NCBI GenBank assembly: GCA_015680905.1
Contig: CM027377.1
Location: forward strand, 64,873,501 to 64,937,500
Direction: 5' to 3'
DNA length: 64,000 nucleotides
From: Coptis chinensis
Lineage: Eukaryota > Streptophyta > Magnoliopsida > Ranunculales > Ranunculaceae
Made by a program: the position numbers and the translations under genes. Of this stretch, positions 43,919-55,825 are shown piece after piece (the first letter of the stretch is position 1; every line of letters starts with the position of its first letter). The notes under the pieces were generated by a model. It was not told the origin of the DNA. It made no database searches and worked only from the letters and a program-made list of their open reading frames with translations.

Positions 43919-46900
43919 TCAAACTACGTACCATTGAGAACCTCCACTGAACTGTAGCATCCAAACCTCCATCCTAGCTTGAATGGCCAAAACCTCTTCC
44001 AATTTAGTTATTTGGAATACCATTTCAGCAGTGAGCTCGTCATTACATTTTTCAGCTTCCTCAACCCTCCTTTGCACTTCCTTTTCAGCACTGCTCTTTT
44101 GCACTTCCTCCTCTAAGTGAATGGATCTCATCTTTCTAGCTGATGGTGGCATGACACCATGCCCAAGGCCTTTATAATATCAAGATCTTACATCCAATAC
44201 TGTACTAAAATTTCATCATCGGGTCTTTGGCACACCACATTCGCCCGGACTCAACTTTAAGTTGTCGCATCCGGTTCTATAAGTTTAAACTAGGGATAAA
44301 TATATGAAATTAAAGTGCAATGGTAAAAGCAAGTAAGAGTCATTTAACTTACATAATTTTCTTGAGCTACAAGACTAGTCCATCCCTTACTGCTAAAGTG
44401 GGTTCGACGGTAGAATTCAATCTTTCCCACAGTTTGTTGGGTTTCTGAGTCGCGCTGAAAAATATTTGAAAACGCATAATTTATTTTAAATAATAGTACA
44501 CAATTCTAAAGCAACATAAATTATGTAAATAAAAAATGGTACCGATTCCTTGAAGAAATGTAGAAATGACTTTGAACCACCACAATGGTTTGTTGAGAGC
44601 TTTTGCCGATTAATTGAATTTTGCTCACCAATTTTCTGAAGTAAAATGAATATTGTATTACAAGTTGTATTTGAATCATATAATCAGTGGCTCATTGGAC
44701 TCAACTTTAAACTAAGATGGGATAGATGCAAAGAGCTGCATTATTGCCTAATCTCAAGTCAAGAGGAAAACAAAGGGTCTCAGCCTTAATAATAAAAAAA
44801 AATTAGAACAATCATTTCCTTGGAACATAGCCAGACTACCACTTCAACCTCAAAAATATAATTATATCCTCTTCTAGATTTCCTTAATTTTCTCAAAACA
44901 CATGAAACCAATCACAATAACAATAACTAGCCAACAATAACCATTTAAAGAAGACCAAGTAAATTCAAAATTTCACTAGTATAATGCAGTGTGTAATTTA
45001 ACTTCACAAAGTGGTATTGTATTCAAGATTGCATTCAACAAGACTTCTACTGTCCTTAAAATGCATACACATGATAGAAAGATTGAAAATAAACCAAAAT
45101 CAAAGAAAAAGGGCCAGCAGTCATCACCGTAACTCGGTTCTAATACATAAATCATCTTAGCAAGCATGCACACACGTTACGGAAACCAACAAGCACATAA
45201 TTCACCCATAATATTTGAAAAAGATTAAAAATATTAGACTGTCTAACTAGAGATACAAGTTCAAGATCAAGTATTTATGGTTCACCCCTTGTCTGTCCCA
45301 TTTCCCAACATAAGATGCTTGATTAGTAGCATATACTTATTTTTGTCTTTTTGAGAGGCATGATTAAATGATTTATTGAGCTTGTTTATTGCGTCCTGGA
45401 TGGTTTGATTGCTATTGGTTCATTAAAAAGATGAAATTGCCATTTTACTTATGCTTACGTTGGAAAATATTGCCAGTTTTTTTTCAATAGTTATGGCAGT
45501 TTATTAGATTTTCAACTTTTTCAATCAAAATAGAAATAGTGAAATTAAATACACTACAGTAGAGAAAATCTCATTGTATATAACTAAACCAAGTACCTAA
45601 TAAGAGTCTGTTGTGGTGGAGATGCAAGTGCAAGTGCAAAAGGGGATTTAATGACATCATGTTCAAATTTCACTCCTTAGGTTCTTATAAGAACAAAACT
45701 AAGAGGACAGATGATCCTACAAGCAGCAAATGCTTATAGCTGATGATCCCATCAGCTCAAAAGAAAAAAAAAATCCATCAAGTTAGTATGATACAGAATT
45801 ACATATACTAAAACTTAGGTTTGCCTAAAAAAATATGGCAAGATGATTCGGTTACATGGTATGTGACAGTAAAAACCAATGAACAATTTTCTACACCAAT
45901 AACCTGGCATACTTGAAGTAAAATGAATATAAAGTAAAGAGAATCAAACAAAGAATTCAATAATGAAAAACCAAACACTCAACGAAATAATCATACAACA
46001 AAACAATCACAAAAAATCAATCATACTTATAAATTAACGAAAATATTACAAGGAAATTTATTAGAAGTTGAAACACTGCGGGAATTATGTATAGAAACAG
46101 TGGAGAGAACCTCAATTCCTATAGATAAACACTAAAAAAAGGTAAATAAATTACGACTAGGGGATAAGAGAGAATGGAGTATATATGAAATAGAATAAAC
46201 CATTACCAAAGATTCAAGTTTGAAGTAATAACCAAAGCTTCAAACTTTAATTCCAAAAAATACAAAACCAAAAATCAGAACTTGAAGTATATATTCTCTA
46301 AATTTAAAGGACGTACCAGTCGAGAATCAGTAACCAAAGAAGCTTTGACGTTGCTAATTCACCATATTTAAGCTAAACAAGACCAATAGTCTAAGATTAA
46401 TGGACAAAATCAATAAGAGAAAGATAGAAAGAAAAAAACGATGATGAAAAAAAATGGCTTTTAGCAATTTGAAGAAACAATTTTTGTGGTACACTCAGCC
46501 TCCTCAGTCGATGAAGAATGGTTTTTTTTTTTCTTGTATTCTTTTTTTTTATGAGTAGCGGTAGTTTCTTTTCTAGGGTTTATTTTGGTTTCCCAAATTG
46601 TTAGCACAAGGTGACCGCCAAAACAATTCCCAACTAAAAACATCCCACCCTCAAAACAAAAGAAGTGCTAAAGTTTGTTGTTAGGATGTCATTTTGTTGA
46701 TTGAAACTTCTAGTCAGTTTACAATGGGCTTATCGTCTGACTCTTCACAGATAACTACAGGAAGATGTCATAAAAATATATCAATGAGAATAGTGGCTTG
46801 ATGTCTCAAAGCCAATTGCCCGGATGAAAAAACCTAATCTAAACTGATGCTTTATACAAGAGAGAGAGGAAATAGAACCAAGGAAAATGGTTTCAATAGG

Positions 46901-48295
46901 TGAATCCATAAAAAAGTGTCAAATTTGAACAATTTAAGATTGAAAGCTTCTTAGTTAGACATTGTCTATTAGTCTTGTGAATACATAGATTGGCTAACAA
47001 AACCTGATGCATTGATCAAAATAATAAGCCAGAGAATATTAAAGGAGAAAATTACCTAACTAATTAGGCAAACACCGCTAAAAAAACCAACTCTACAAAA
47101 AGATATGGCCCAGATAGATTCATTGGTGTAAAGTAGTTTGTAACACTTATGTTTATGTTGATAATATGTAATATTACCTTTTTGTCAAGAGCACGACTCA
47201 AATCGGAAAGAGCTTGTATATCAGCATCCCTAGATTTGATCTGCACCAGAATATAGGAATTAGTTGTGTCAATTTTCGTGCATTAGAAGAATCTTTAGAT
47301 TGTGATCTGGCATCTACATGCCCCATTTCTAAAAAGAGTTTCAATTTACCATTTCAGGTACATTTCTAACTTCACATGCAATTTCACACTACCAATGAAA
47401 ATTGATAAAATAAAACAATGTGTTAATTTCAAAAGGCATTGTTACACTTAGTTATTCTAGTGGATACATTTTACGCAGTCCACCTAAGTCCTAACTAAAC
47501 CTGAGTGATGCTTTATGGTCTTCAGATTCCAGACATGAAAAAATCACAAATTTTGGGGCACGGGATTAAAAGAGCACAATCCTTCAAAAGTCAAGTTGTC
47601 AACATTTCCATTATTCAGCAATAATAGTGCTTCAAGGTTAAATCAAATACCCCACAAAACGTAGACCATCTTCGTCAGTTCAAAGATGAATTGCATGCAC
47701 AATTGGCACCTTAAATGGTAAAGGAGTTTTTACTTACAAAGACTAGGAATGTTCTTTGTTACTTACAAAGATTATGAATATTTACCTAATTTAAATTGCT
47801 AGTGTTTATCTTTGTTCCTAATGACCAACAACCAATAGTGGAAACCAACTTCAGAACTAAGGAGAGACAACTTCAGTGCATAACATGTAGAAAGATAAAA
47901 GGGTGGTGACTACCTTACATGGGGCCATGATATCTAGTAAATAATATGCAAACGAAAATATATCCAACTCAAATGAGTGTTAAATGATGGCTCCTGAAAT
48001 GAGTAGGGAGCGGAAACCAATTCAAATTCCAGCCACTAAAATATACAAAGGCATCCTTGACAAGCAGCATAGCAAAAGAGAATATCCAACCATAAAAGAA
48101 AGTTTTAATATACTGATAATATGCAAATAGTAGCAAGCTGTTCATGTACCGAGACCAAGTAGCTTCACTAGTAGATCCAAGTCCAGTCATTGATCCCGTT
48201 GGAGTATAAGTAAGGGTACCTAGAGCAGCTGTTCCATCTCCAGATCGTGATCGATACCCATACCTGGCATCAGAACTTGCGACTTGCCCCGGCAT
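43919..48295 (-). pseudogene. En/Spm-associated protein gene, multi-exon (Transposase_24-like)
   Basis: Exons with matching splice sites: about 48295-48150 (MPGQVASSDARYGYRSRSGD..., donor CG|GTACATG), 47240-47178 (IKSRDADIQALSDLSRALDK), 44635-44543 (KIGEQNSINRQKLSTNHCGG; 31 codons, in phase) and 44454-44353 (RDSETQQTVGKIEFYRRTHF; 34 codons, in phase). The last piece at about 44175-43919 gives GLGHGVMPPSARKM followed by a Glu-rich coiled coil. The N-R-x-K...G..SF and F...H pattern and the GLG-G-V-PS motif match the plant En/Spm accessory protein family (Transposase_24, from memory). It probably binds element ends. A stop before the last piece, or an unseen splice, leaves its integrity open. 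Confidence 0.55.
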
Positions 48296-48450
48296 CCCTT
48301 ACAACTAGAGATAGAGATCCAGATTAAGACCTTTCGTGTTCGAGATCCATACGCAAATCCATATCTATACATAGGAGCAGAGTAAGTATCTCGTTTAACT
48401 TCTCATACCAGACCAACCCACTGAAATGCAAATAGGGATAAAAAATATGG

Positions 48451-48490
48451 CACTACAACAGAATTGGTTTTTAGCAACGCCATACCCCAA
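48451..48490 (+). repeat. Internal CACTA-type terminus
   Basis: CACTACAACAGAATTGG followed by TTTTTAGCAACGCC is a better CACTA end than the one at 42400 and is the exact inverse of the right end. Either a smaller CACTA derivative (48451-49812) is inserted here, or part of the end was duplicated. Confidence 0.6.
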
Positions 48491-50164
48491 CGCCATACAA
48501 AAAGAAGATTAGTTCTTAGAAGTAGACCACTCGCAGCCGAAAACATAAACTGACATAGTTCTAAGTCTAGAACAATGTAAAATGAAAGATTAATTAATAA
48601 AGGTAAAACCCTGGTCCATAAATCATTCAAATACGACAGAAATCTCTTTCATCAAATCCACTCAAACCCATTACAAAAAAAATTTAGGGGCTTCTGTAGC
48701 CTAGAAGAAGAAGACGTCAATTTTTTCAATACCCTGGAGGACATTACATCTGTGTCTGATTCAACCTCGGATGGCCCAGATAATGTGGAATTAGGTTCTA
48801 GCTCGCGGATTGTTGAAATTATAATTTGTGGATAAAGAATCCTGATAGTGTAAACAAGTATCGCAACAAGTTTTTTAAGTGCTAGGGTATGAGTTTTTAT
48901 GAGGCTAAGAAGGGAGACTTTGGTGAACAATCTGGGATTAAGTTTTCAATGGAGGTTCACATAACGAGAGAAGGCAGTGGAGTTGATGCTAGCGAACTCT
49001 GATTGTACGTGAAATAACAGATTTTTTTAATTGAAAAAAAAATTGAAACTTTCAACAAACCCAAAATCAAAACTAACGTTTTTTCTGGGTGGTAGGAGAT
49101 TACCTTAAAATCAAAACACCAATCCCAATCCTAGAACCGAAAACAAAGTTTTGAAATTTAATATGTAATATGAATAAAAAAAATTAGATTGCGAGAAATC
49201 TGGAAAGCTTATATGAATTATCTTAAATTTAGAAGAAGACTAACCTTAATTCGGGGTTGGAAGATTGAAGCCACCTAGCAATATCAATATTTGCTGAAGA
49301 AACTAAAGAAGGAAGGGAGCGGTTGGAGAGAAGAAGTGATTTAGTGGGTTTTTTTTTTTTTTTTTTTTTCTGTTGTTATTTCTATTTTCAGTTTGTTCGA
49401 GCCAAAACCAAAAAGCAAGCCCGAAGAGGTGTGAAAATTGAAAGAGTCCAATTGTGGCATACAGTTTATGCGAACAAATGTATACCAAATATTGAGAAAC
49501 CGTAAATATTAAATCGATTAAAGCTTATAGCAATGAATACGGCATTGCAAATAATTCCATGTATTGTTGCAGCGACAACTGCGTTGCCAATGCTAAAATT
49601 CCTTAAATAATGTTTGTTATTGTTTCTTAAAAATAATAAAAGCAAGCATTTGTTACGGTCTAGGCGTTGCAATATGTGAATGCAAGTAAGACGGGCCTTA
49701 TGGAACGGAAGACATTTAGCAGTGTCAGCTGGCGTTGCAATAGATGTGTTTTAGCAATAAATTTTTGGCGTGGCAAAACGGTGCGCTGCAAAAGAGCCCC
49801 TCTGTTGTAGTGTTGCATATCAAGTCAAGAGATGTCTTATTCTTGTTGGGTTGTTTATGATGGGGAAACTAGTTTTTTCTACTTTCCCTTTTATTTTGAT
49901 TCTTCTCTCTGATGAAAACCAGTTGCAGATCTACTATAGATCTATGACAATGTCATAAAATATCGCCAAAATATCGACGATTATTTGTTATTTATCGATA
50001 TATCGATGATATCAACAAATATTTCTATTTAAAATTTTCCCACACAAGGGGATATATCGACGAAATATATCGAGATTTCAGGGGTTGATATATTCCCGTA
50101 TTATGATATTTTGTACTATGCCTGATACAACCTTTATGAAACATCAACTAACTTAGGAATGCAA

Positions 50165-50640
50165 GTGGATATCCAAATATTCGAATCCGATTCAAATTCA
50201 TATTTGAAAATTGGATATTATCCGAAAATTTCAGATATCAGATTCGGATAACTTTTTTATGTCCGAACTAGTTTCGGATACGGATTCGGATATTGCTATA
50301 TTCGCATCCGATAATATCCGATCCGATTTAAAAAACTAATAGTTATTATATATAATTAACTTATTTATTTTTTATTATATAAAATATTATATAAAATCAC
50401 AAACTAATAATAACAAAACTATAATAACAAAATAATAATAATAAATGACAATGTATATATTTACACTTGTTTTTATAGTGGTAAAATGAATTATTCAAAG
50501 TAAATAAAATTTTAATTAATATTAATTTTCAGATAGGATATTATCCCATATCCGAAATTGGATTTGGATAGAATTTTTAATATCCTTCGGATTCGGATAT
50601 CATTATAAATTTTCGAATTCGGATAGATATAGCTGTCCAT
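50165..50640. repeat. Palindrome-rich repeat with GGATATTATCCG words
   Basis: Words such as TTCGGATAT and ATCCGAA occur in both orientations, concentrated at the two ends (50165-50330 and 50530-50635) around an AT-rich centre. It looks like a small inverted-repeat element. No target duplication identified and no gene. Confidence 0.55.
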
Positions 50641-51538
50641 GTGGATCCCTCCAAACTCCAGTTATTTTTTCTAAAGTAAGACACTAGTGTGTATATACAC
50701 GCCTAGCCCAAAATCAAGTGCAGAGTGCGGAAACAGTAGCCGATATATCTTTTACTAATTTAAAAATGGGTAATTTCTCAAATAGACCATGATAATGTCA
50801 ATTCCTTCTCAATTAGACCACGCCCATACATTTGGACTTTTCAAATGTTTTTTTGACTGTTTTGCCCTTGGTTGTATTTTGAGACAAAACCGACGTGGAA
50901 CTGCTACACTCTCTGACCTACCTAGTACACGCAATCTTTGGGTGTACTTGGTGATTGTGACTGACCAAAACGAATTAGCCGTTCGATTACCCTAGTGATA
51001 CGTGTTGCCGACATTATTTGGATAAAAATATAAATGAAGTAGTCGAAGCTAAGTTGGATATATTATGTAGCAATTGTTATAACTACTATCAGCAACATTA
51101 TTTATACCCATTACTTATTTTCGTTTCACAAAAATGGGAATAGTACCCTAACATGAACCTTGATATTTGGTCCAACCTTCAAAAGTTTAGACAAGTATCC
51201 ACTTTTGTTTAAGGTTTTCTTGGTTTTTTCTTCCTCCCTCCTGTTTGAAATGGAGGAGAACATCACACATTCACATAAAAAAGGTAGGTTTTGTTTTAAC
51301 TTACCCTTTAAAAACATATCTATCTCGTCTTGGATGTTAGGTTGTAGAGTTTGGTTTGTTGGGTTTTGTTTCAATGTAGTGTTGAGGTTCTATCGTTATT
51401 TTCAAGTAAATATTATAGCTTTCAATGGTTTTCGGGTTTCCATGTTGATTTTTTCGTTGTTGTTAAGGTTTTTTTAGAATATTATTGTCATAAAAATGTA
51501 ACAATATTAAATGCAATAACTTTTATATTGTATTCAAT

Positions 51539-54136
51539 GTGAGAACTCTTCCAGGTGCTTCCTTCGATGTTCTTATTCATTATGATGGTGAGATGAAAGC
51601 AAACAAACATGGGGTGATGAAGTATGTTGGAGGTGAGGTGAAATTGAGAGTGTATGATGTCGACATTTCTTATGAAAGATTCATTAGTCTTGTGGAAGCT
51701 GTAAGTTCAAGTAAGTGGTCGAGTTTCTCTTTGCGGTACTTGATGAACAAGTGCCCTTGTCGAATCGACGAACAAACTGACTATGCCAACATGATTACGA
51801 GACAGAAGAAGAACCCGACCAAAGCTATGCTAGTTTGGGTTATCAAGGAAGCATGTGTTGTAACACCACCTTCTCAAGGACCACGAAGAGCTACAACATC
51901 TACTCCTGGTGCACCGAGTATGAAAAAGAAAAAAATAGATATTCAGTTGTTTAAAGAACAGATCCCTACAAGTGTTTCCTAGAGAGAAATCATGAATGAA
52001 AATATTTCATATGAATGGAAAGAGATTCCTACAGGGCCTTCTCCGTGAAAACAAACTTTTTTGAAAGAAAAGATGTTAGCTCGTACGAAAACCTGTGCCA
52101 AACCATTACAGCTTGTGGACGAAGCAATAGGTTCATAATTCTATTTGTTTATATTGTATTTAGTGATAGTAAAGGACATGCTTGCTAATAATTATGAACT
52201 GAATGTTCTTTTGACTATGTTATGCTCACCAGATAATCCCCTTGAGCAACAGACAAGTGGTGTTCATCAAGTGGAACATGATGAGATTCATGAAGTTGCT
52301 GAACCTCAGAGCTTGTTAACATTAAAAAAGGTCATGGCAGGTGAGAGTTGGACTACATGTGCTTAAGGAACATATTGTTGATAATGGTATGTGTACTTAC
52401 TGAGTGTTGGTTGAAACATATATTTTTGGCCTAAGGAAGTGCCAACTAAAGCGGGAAGTTCACCAGAAACCTTTTCAGATAGAATAGAAGCAACTATACT
52501 TCCTAATTTGTTTGAAGGTACGTGCTTTCTATGTTTCAAGTATCATATAGTCTTGTTGCTGATATATTCTTCACTAATATATTGCAGCAAAATCTAATGC
52601 GGACTTTGGTGAAACTGGTGTTAGAGATCTTGATCAACCTGATTATGATGACTTTGATAGCCAAAATCCGTATAGAGATGTAGTGGTCGCTCCTGATGAA
52701 TATAAAATAACCACTAATGGAACTATTGATGAGATTGTGGGTGATGGAGATGAAGTTGAAATACTACATGATGTTGAAATAGAAGAAGAAGATGTGGTAG
52801 TATTGGATGGACCTGTTGATGATGAAGGTGTCATAGGGCAAGAAGGAGTCATGGATGATGATGATGATAGTGAAGTCCAAATATTGGATGGAGATGATGG
52901 TGATCGATGGTCTACTCCGAACCGTGGTGAAGGGGGCAAGAAGGAGTCATGGATGATGATGATGATAGTGAAGTCCAGGTATTGGATGGAGATGATTGTG
53001 ATCAATGGTCTACTCGAACCGTGGTGAAGATTTTTTTGGGGGCACGCCTATGACAATTACTAAGAATGGCGAAAGACGACAAAATCAATTTGATTTGGAG
53101 GGACTGGTTGATGCTATGGTAGTTTTACCTATTGACCTGAAATCCGAAGACTTACATCAAGGATGTCAGAATCTCGACTCTTCCCATAGTCTGGAGACCC
53201 CTGAAGGTACTGGTTGGGATGTTACTCCTGCTCATTTGCAAGTGAAGTTTATCCCTCCTAAAGTTAGACAACACTACCCTACTCAAGATGATCTCATCAA
53301 AGACATGAAGTCGTATGCAATATCAAACATGTTTGATTTGCGTCATTCAAGTACTGCTCTTGAAAAAGTGGTGATAAAGTGTAAGGCTGTTGGATGTACA
53401 TTTCATATGTATGCCAAACCGGCCATTGGTTCGGATATATGAGTTATTATAACCTTGACAGAGGCACACACTTGTCCACAAGATGAAGCTGTTGCAACTA
53501 ATCGACAAGCAAATCCTAAGTGGGTTTCAGAAGTTATTAAGTCGAAGCTAAAGGACAATGTGGAATTGTGTCCAAGGCACTTGCAGCTGGAGGTGAAGAA
53601 CTCACACCATACCAAAGTATCTTATAAAGTTGCATGGAAAGCTAAAGAAATGGCAATGCAAAAGGTATCAGACTTCAAACAATTAGCAAGTACTGAGTGG
53701 ATATGTAGTAACAGATAACTTACATTGGTTTGCCTTGTTTTTGTGTAGATAAGGGGAAGCTTCTCTCAATCCTACCAAATGTTGCCAAATTACTGCAAAG
53801 AACTTAAAAGGGTTGATCCAGATTGTTACACCGAGCTATTGACGTCGTCATCTCCTGAGCACAGGTTTGAACGTATTTTCTTGTGTTATGGGGGTAACTA
53901 TTCATGTTTACAAAAGATGTCTCCGTAAGTTGATTATGATTGATGGGACATTCATGAAAGGTAGATACAAGTCAGTTATCCTCACCGCTCTAGCTGCTGA
54001 TGGTGACATCCATGTTTTCCCAATTGCAGTTGCGATAGTCCCGAAAGAAAATAATGAGCACTGGGATTAGTTTCTCGAGAAGTTGAGAGACCATGTTGTT
54101 GGGACTGAGGAGAAATTTGTGCTTATGTCTAATAGG
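51539..54136 (+). pseudogene. MuDR-type transposase, broken and interrupted
   Basis: The N-terminal piece (51555-51982) reads FDVLIHYDGEMKANKHGVMK, typical of MULE N-termini, after an acceptor-like CTTCCAG. An acidic region (52600-53030) follows. Then the MuDR DNA-binding domain: PTQDDLIKDMKSYAISNMFD with VVIKCKAVGCTFHMYA (to 53442). A HTC segment (53460-53550) is followed by the start of the MULE transposase core at about 53925-54069: IMIDGTFMKGRYKSVI with the first catalytic Asp, and FPIAVAIVPKENNEHW. The rest is cut off by the A3 LTR. Stops and a 98-bp duplication add to the damage. Confidence 0.85.
52836..53031 (+). repeat. 98-bp tandem duplication in MULE gene
   Basis: GGGCAAGAAGGAGTCATGG recurs at 52836 and 52934, and about 98 bp are repeated with few differences. 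98 is not a multiple of three, so the duplication shifts the frame. The second copy also lacks one base of TACTCCGAACC. Confidence 0.85.
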
Positions 54137-55670
54137 TGAAAAAAGGGAAAACGATAGTTTTACCTACGAATAAGGTATGAAACTCAAACGCAAGTAAAAC
54201 TAAAGATATTTACGTGCTAAGGGTTTATCAAAGTTTTCTACTCTCGAATGCTATCGCAATAGAGTTGGAGTAGAGAATTTGTTCCACTCCTAGTTCTTTA
54301 GTATTCACGTTTCCTAAGATTATCGGTCTATCTAAAGTTAATGAGAGTACGATGGGGGGATTATACTACGATGCAAATTATGCTAACAAGATACGATAAT
54401 TTAACAAATAATACTAAGGTTTGAATCTAGAAAAAGAATTAGGGGAATTTGATTCCACCTTGAATCCAACTTAATAAACTAGTATAGATTGTTGTAATCC
54501 AATTATTACGTTCTTACGATAAGAATTGGTCGTTCTAATCCCTAATCAATCATGACAATCTCTACCAAATAATGACTAGCATGTGAGGAAGTTCAACCTA
54601 TTCTCATGGAAAATCAACTACCTTCTAGAGTGGAATAGACTCTTACAACTATTTCTACACTACACAATCAAGTTTTCATCAAGGCTTCATCAAACCCCTC
54701 TAATGGAGGTTTAGCCTTGATTCATCAAACTATCATTCATAGATTTTAAGCAAGACATGATATAAATATTCTAAATTTGCTTATTTGAATTAAATAGAAA
54801 TCTACTCATGCAAGATTTAATTGAAACTAACAATGATAAATAACTAAGTCTATGAATTGAAACTACAATGATTTAATGAAATGAAATTGAATAGAAAAAC
54901 TAATACTTTATTGTAAACTAAATTCGATTATAAATTAACAATCAACTTGTTCTAACTAATCTATTGGAATTGAAAAACTAATTAACAGAATGAAATAAAA
55001 CAAGATCTAAAACAGGCTATTGAACTAATTTAATGGAGTCTAAAACTAGATCTACAATTCTATGCTAATGGCTACCTAATTTTCTACTTTCTTAAGAGTT
55101 AAGTCTTGTGTGTTGCAAAGGAGGAGACAAGATCCACATTTTCGTGCATGGGTTGAGGAGCCATGTTTTGGGCCGGAAAATCGAGCCCTAAACCCAATTT
55201 CTTCAGTCTATAGAGGCCTTTTCAGCTAAATTTTGTATTAACAGAATTTTCATGCACTTTTACTCCTCTGATTGGGTTAAGGTTTGTACCATTGGAAAGC
55301 TCTTTCTGAGCTGGTCGTTTTGACATAAGGTAGGCCTAATTCTGAGCTCTAAGTCGAAAGATACGGCCTTTGGAAGTTCTGCTGATGTTTGTGCGTTGTT
55401 TCTGCCCGCGTTGACTTTGACTTTTCAGCTTTGACTGGGCTTTAAAAAAGCTTTTTCTCCTTGAATCTTAGCCTTTAATCACAGGACTTCTTAGCAACCA
55501 ACCCTTGCTCCTTTATCTCGCCAAAGTGACACATTTCTGCACATAATTGACTCCAATGCCTGAAATACATAAAAGCACGTAATCAGCATTAACTCTTATT
55601 TATTACTCGCATAATTGGTCTAAAAGTATTATTGTTAGGGGGTTTAAACTGTAGTTTTGGGCTCTTATCA
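54137..55670 (-). repeat. 3' LTR of A3
   Basis: On the minus strand it starts TGATAAGAGCCC at 55670 and ends next to the MULE at 54137 (plus strand TGAAAAAAGGG, a degenerate form of the usual TGATAA terminus). 1534 bp. The middle matches the A2 3' LTR. Confidence 0.8.
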
Positions 55671-55683
55671 AACCACCCCCAAA
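55671..55683 (-). promoter_or_regulatory. Polypurine tract of A3
   Basis: TTTGGGGGTGGTT on the minus strand, abutting the LTR. Confidence 0.75.
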
Positions 55684-55689
55684 CAGCAT

Positions 55690-55709
55690 TTTGCTTGTCC
55701 TCAAGCAAA
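55690..55709 (-). other. Conserved stem-loop SL2, A3 copy
   Basis: Arms TTTGCTTG and CAAGCAAA, loop AGGA on the minus strand, 6 nt before the polypurine tract. Confidence 0.7.
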
Positions 55710-55804
55710 TATGAGAAATTAGAATAAGTGACCAAAAATGGAGTTCTAACTACTATAGTTTGGCTGAGTACGATTGCATTGACCATATGGAACAAGGCCT
55801 TAAA

Positions 55805-55825
55805 CCACTAGGAATTCCCTAGTGG
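55805..55825 (-). other. Conserved stem-loop SL1, A3 copy
   Basis: Same 8-bp stem and GAATT loop as in A1, A2 and B1, within the shared 75-nt block. Confidence 0.7.

Larger units (their letters stand above)
42400..49812 (-). mobile_element. CACTA (En/Spm-like) element
   Basis: The right end TCTGTTGTAGTG (to 49812) is the inverse of a CACTACAACAGA start. The left end CTTTACAACAGA at 42400 is a degenerate match followed by a similar TTTTTAGCA stretch. Both subterminal regions (42420-42960 and 49520-49800) are rich in GGCGTTGC/GGCATCGCA-type repeats, as CACTA elements are. The interior carries minus-strand exons of a plant En/Spm-associated protein but no main transposase (TNP2-like), so it is non-autonomous. 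I found no clear 3-bp target duplication. Confidence 0.65.
41805..50120. mobile_element. Inverted-repeat DNA transposon with 8-bp target duplication, hosting a CACTA element
   Basis: The ends are CATAGTACAAAATATC (41805) and its exact inverse (ending 50120), flanked on both sides by CCTGATAC (41797-41804 and 50121-50128). About 200 bp at each end is dense in GATATATCG words, so the inverted repeats are long but diverged. An 8-bp duplication fits hAT elements; long inverted repeats suit Mutator better. Without the nested CACTA element it would be only about 0.9 kb with no coding capacity. Confidence 0.7.
50768..54136 (+). mobile_element. Mutator-like element (MULE), 5' part
   Basis: GGGTAATTTCTCAAATAGACC at 50768 is a plausible terminal repeat start. 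A degenerate MuDR-type transposase gene follows. The element is interrupted at 54136 by the LTR of A3. The remaining transposase and the other terminal repeat should lie beyond A3's right end, outside the window. Confidence 0.6.

Noticed and set aside
52643-53005. Ser/Thr-rich minus-strand ORF
   Set aside because: Antisense of the acidic Asp-rich MULE linker (GAT repeats).
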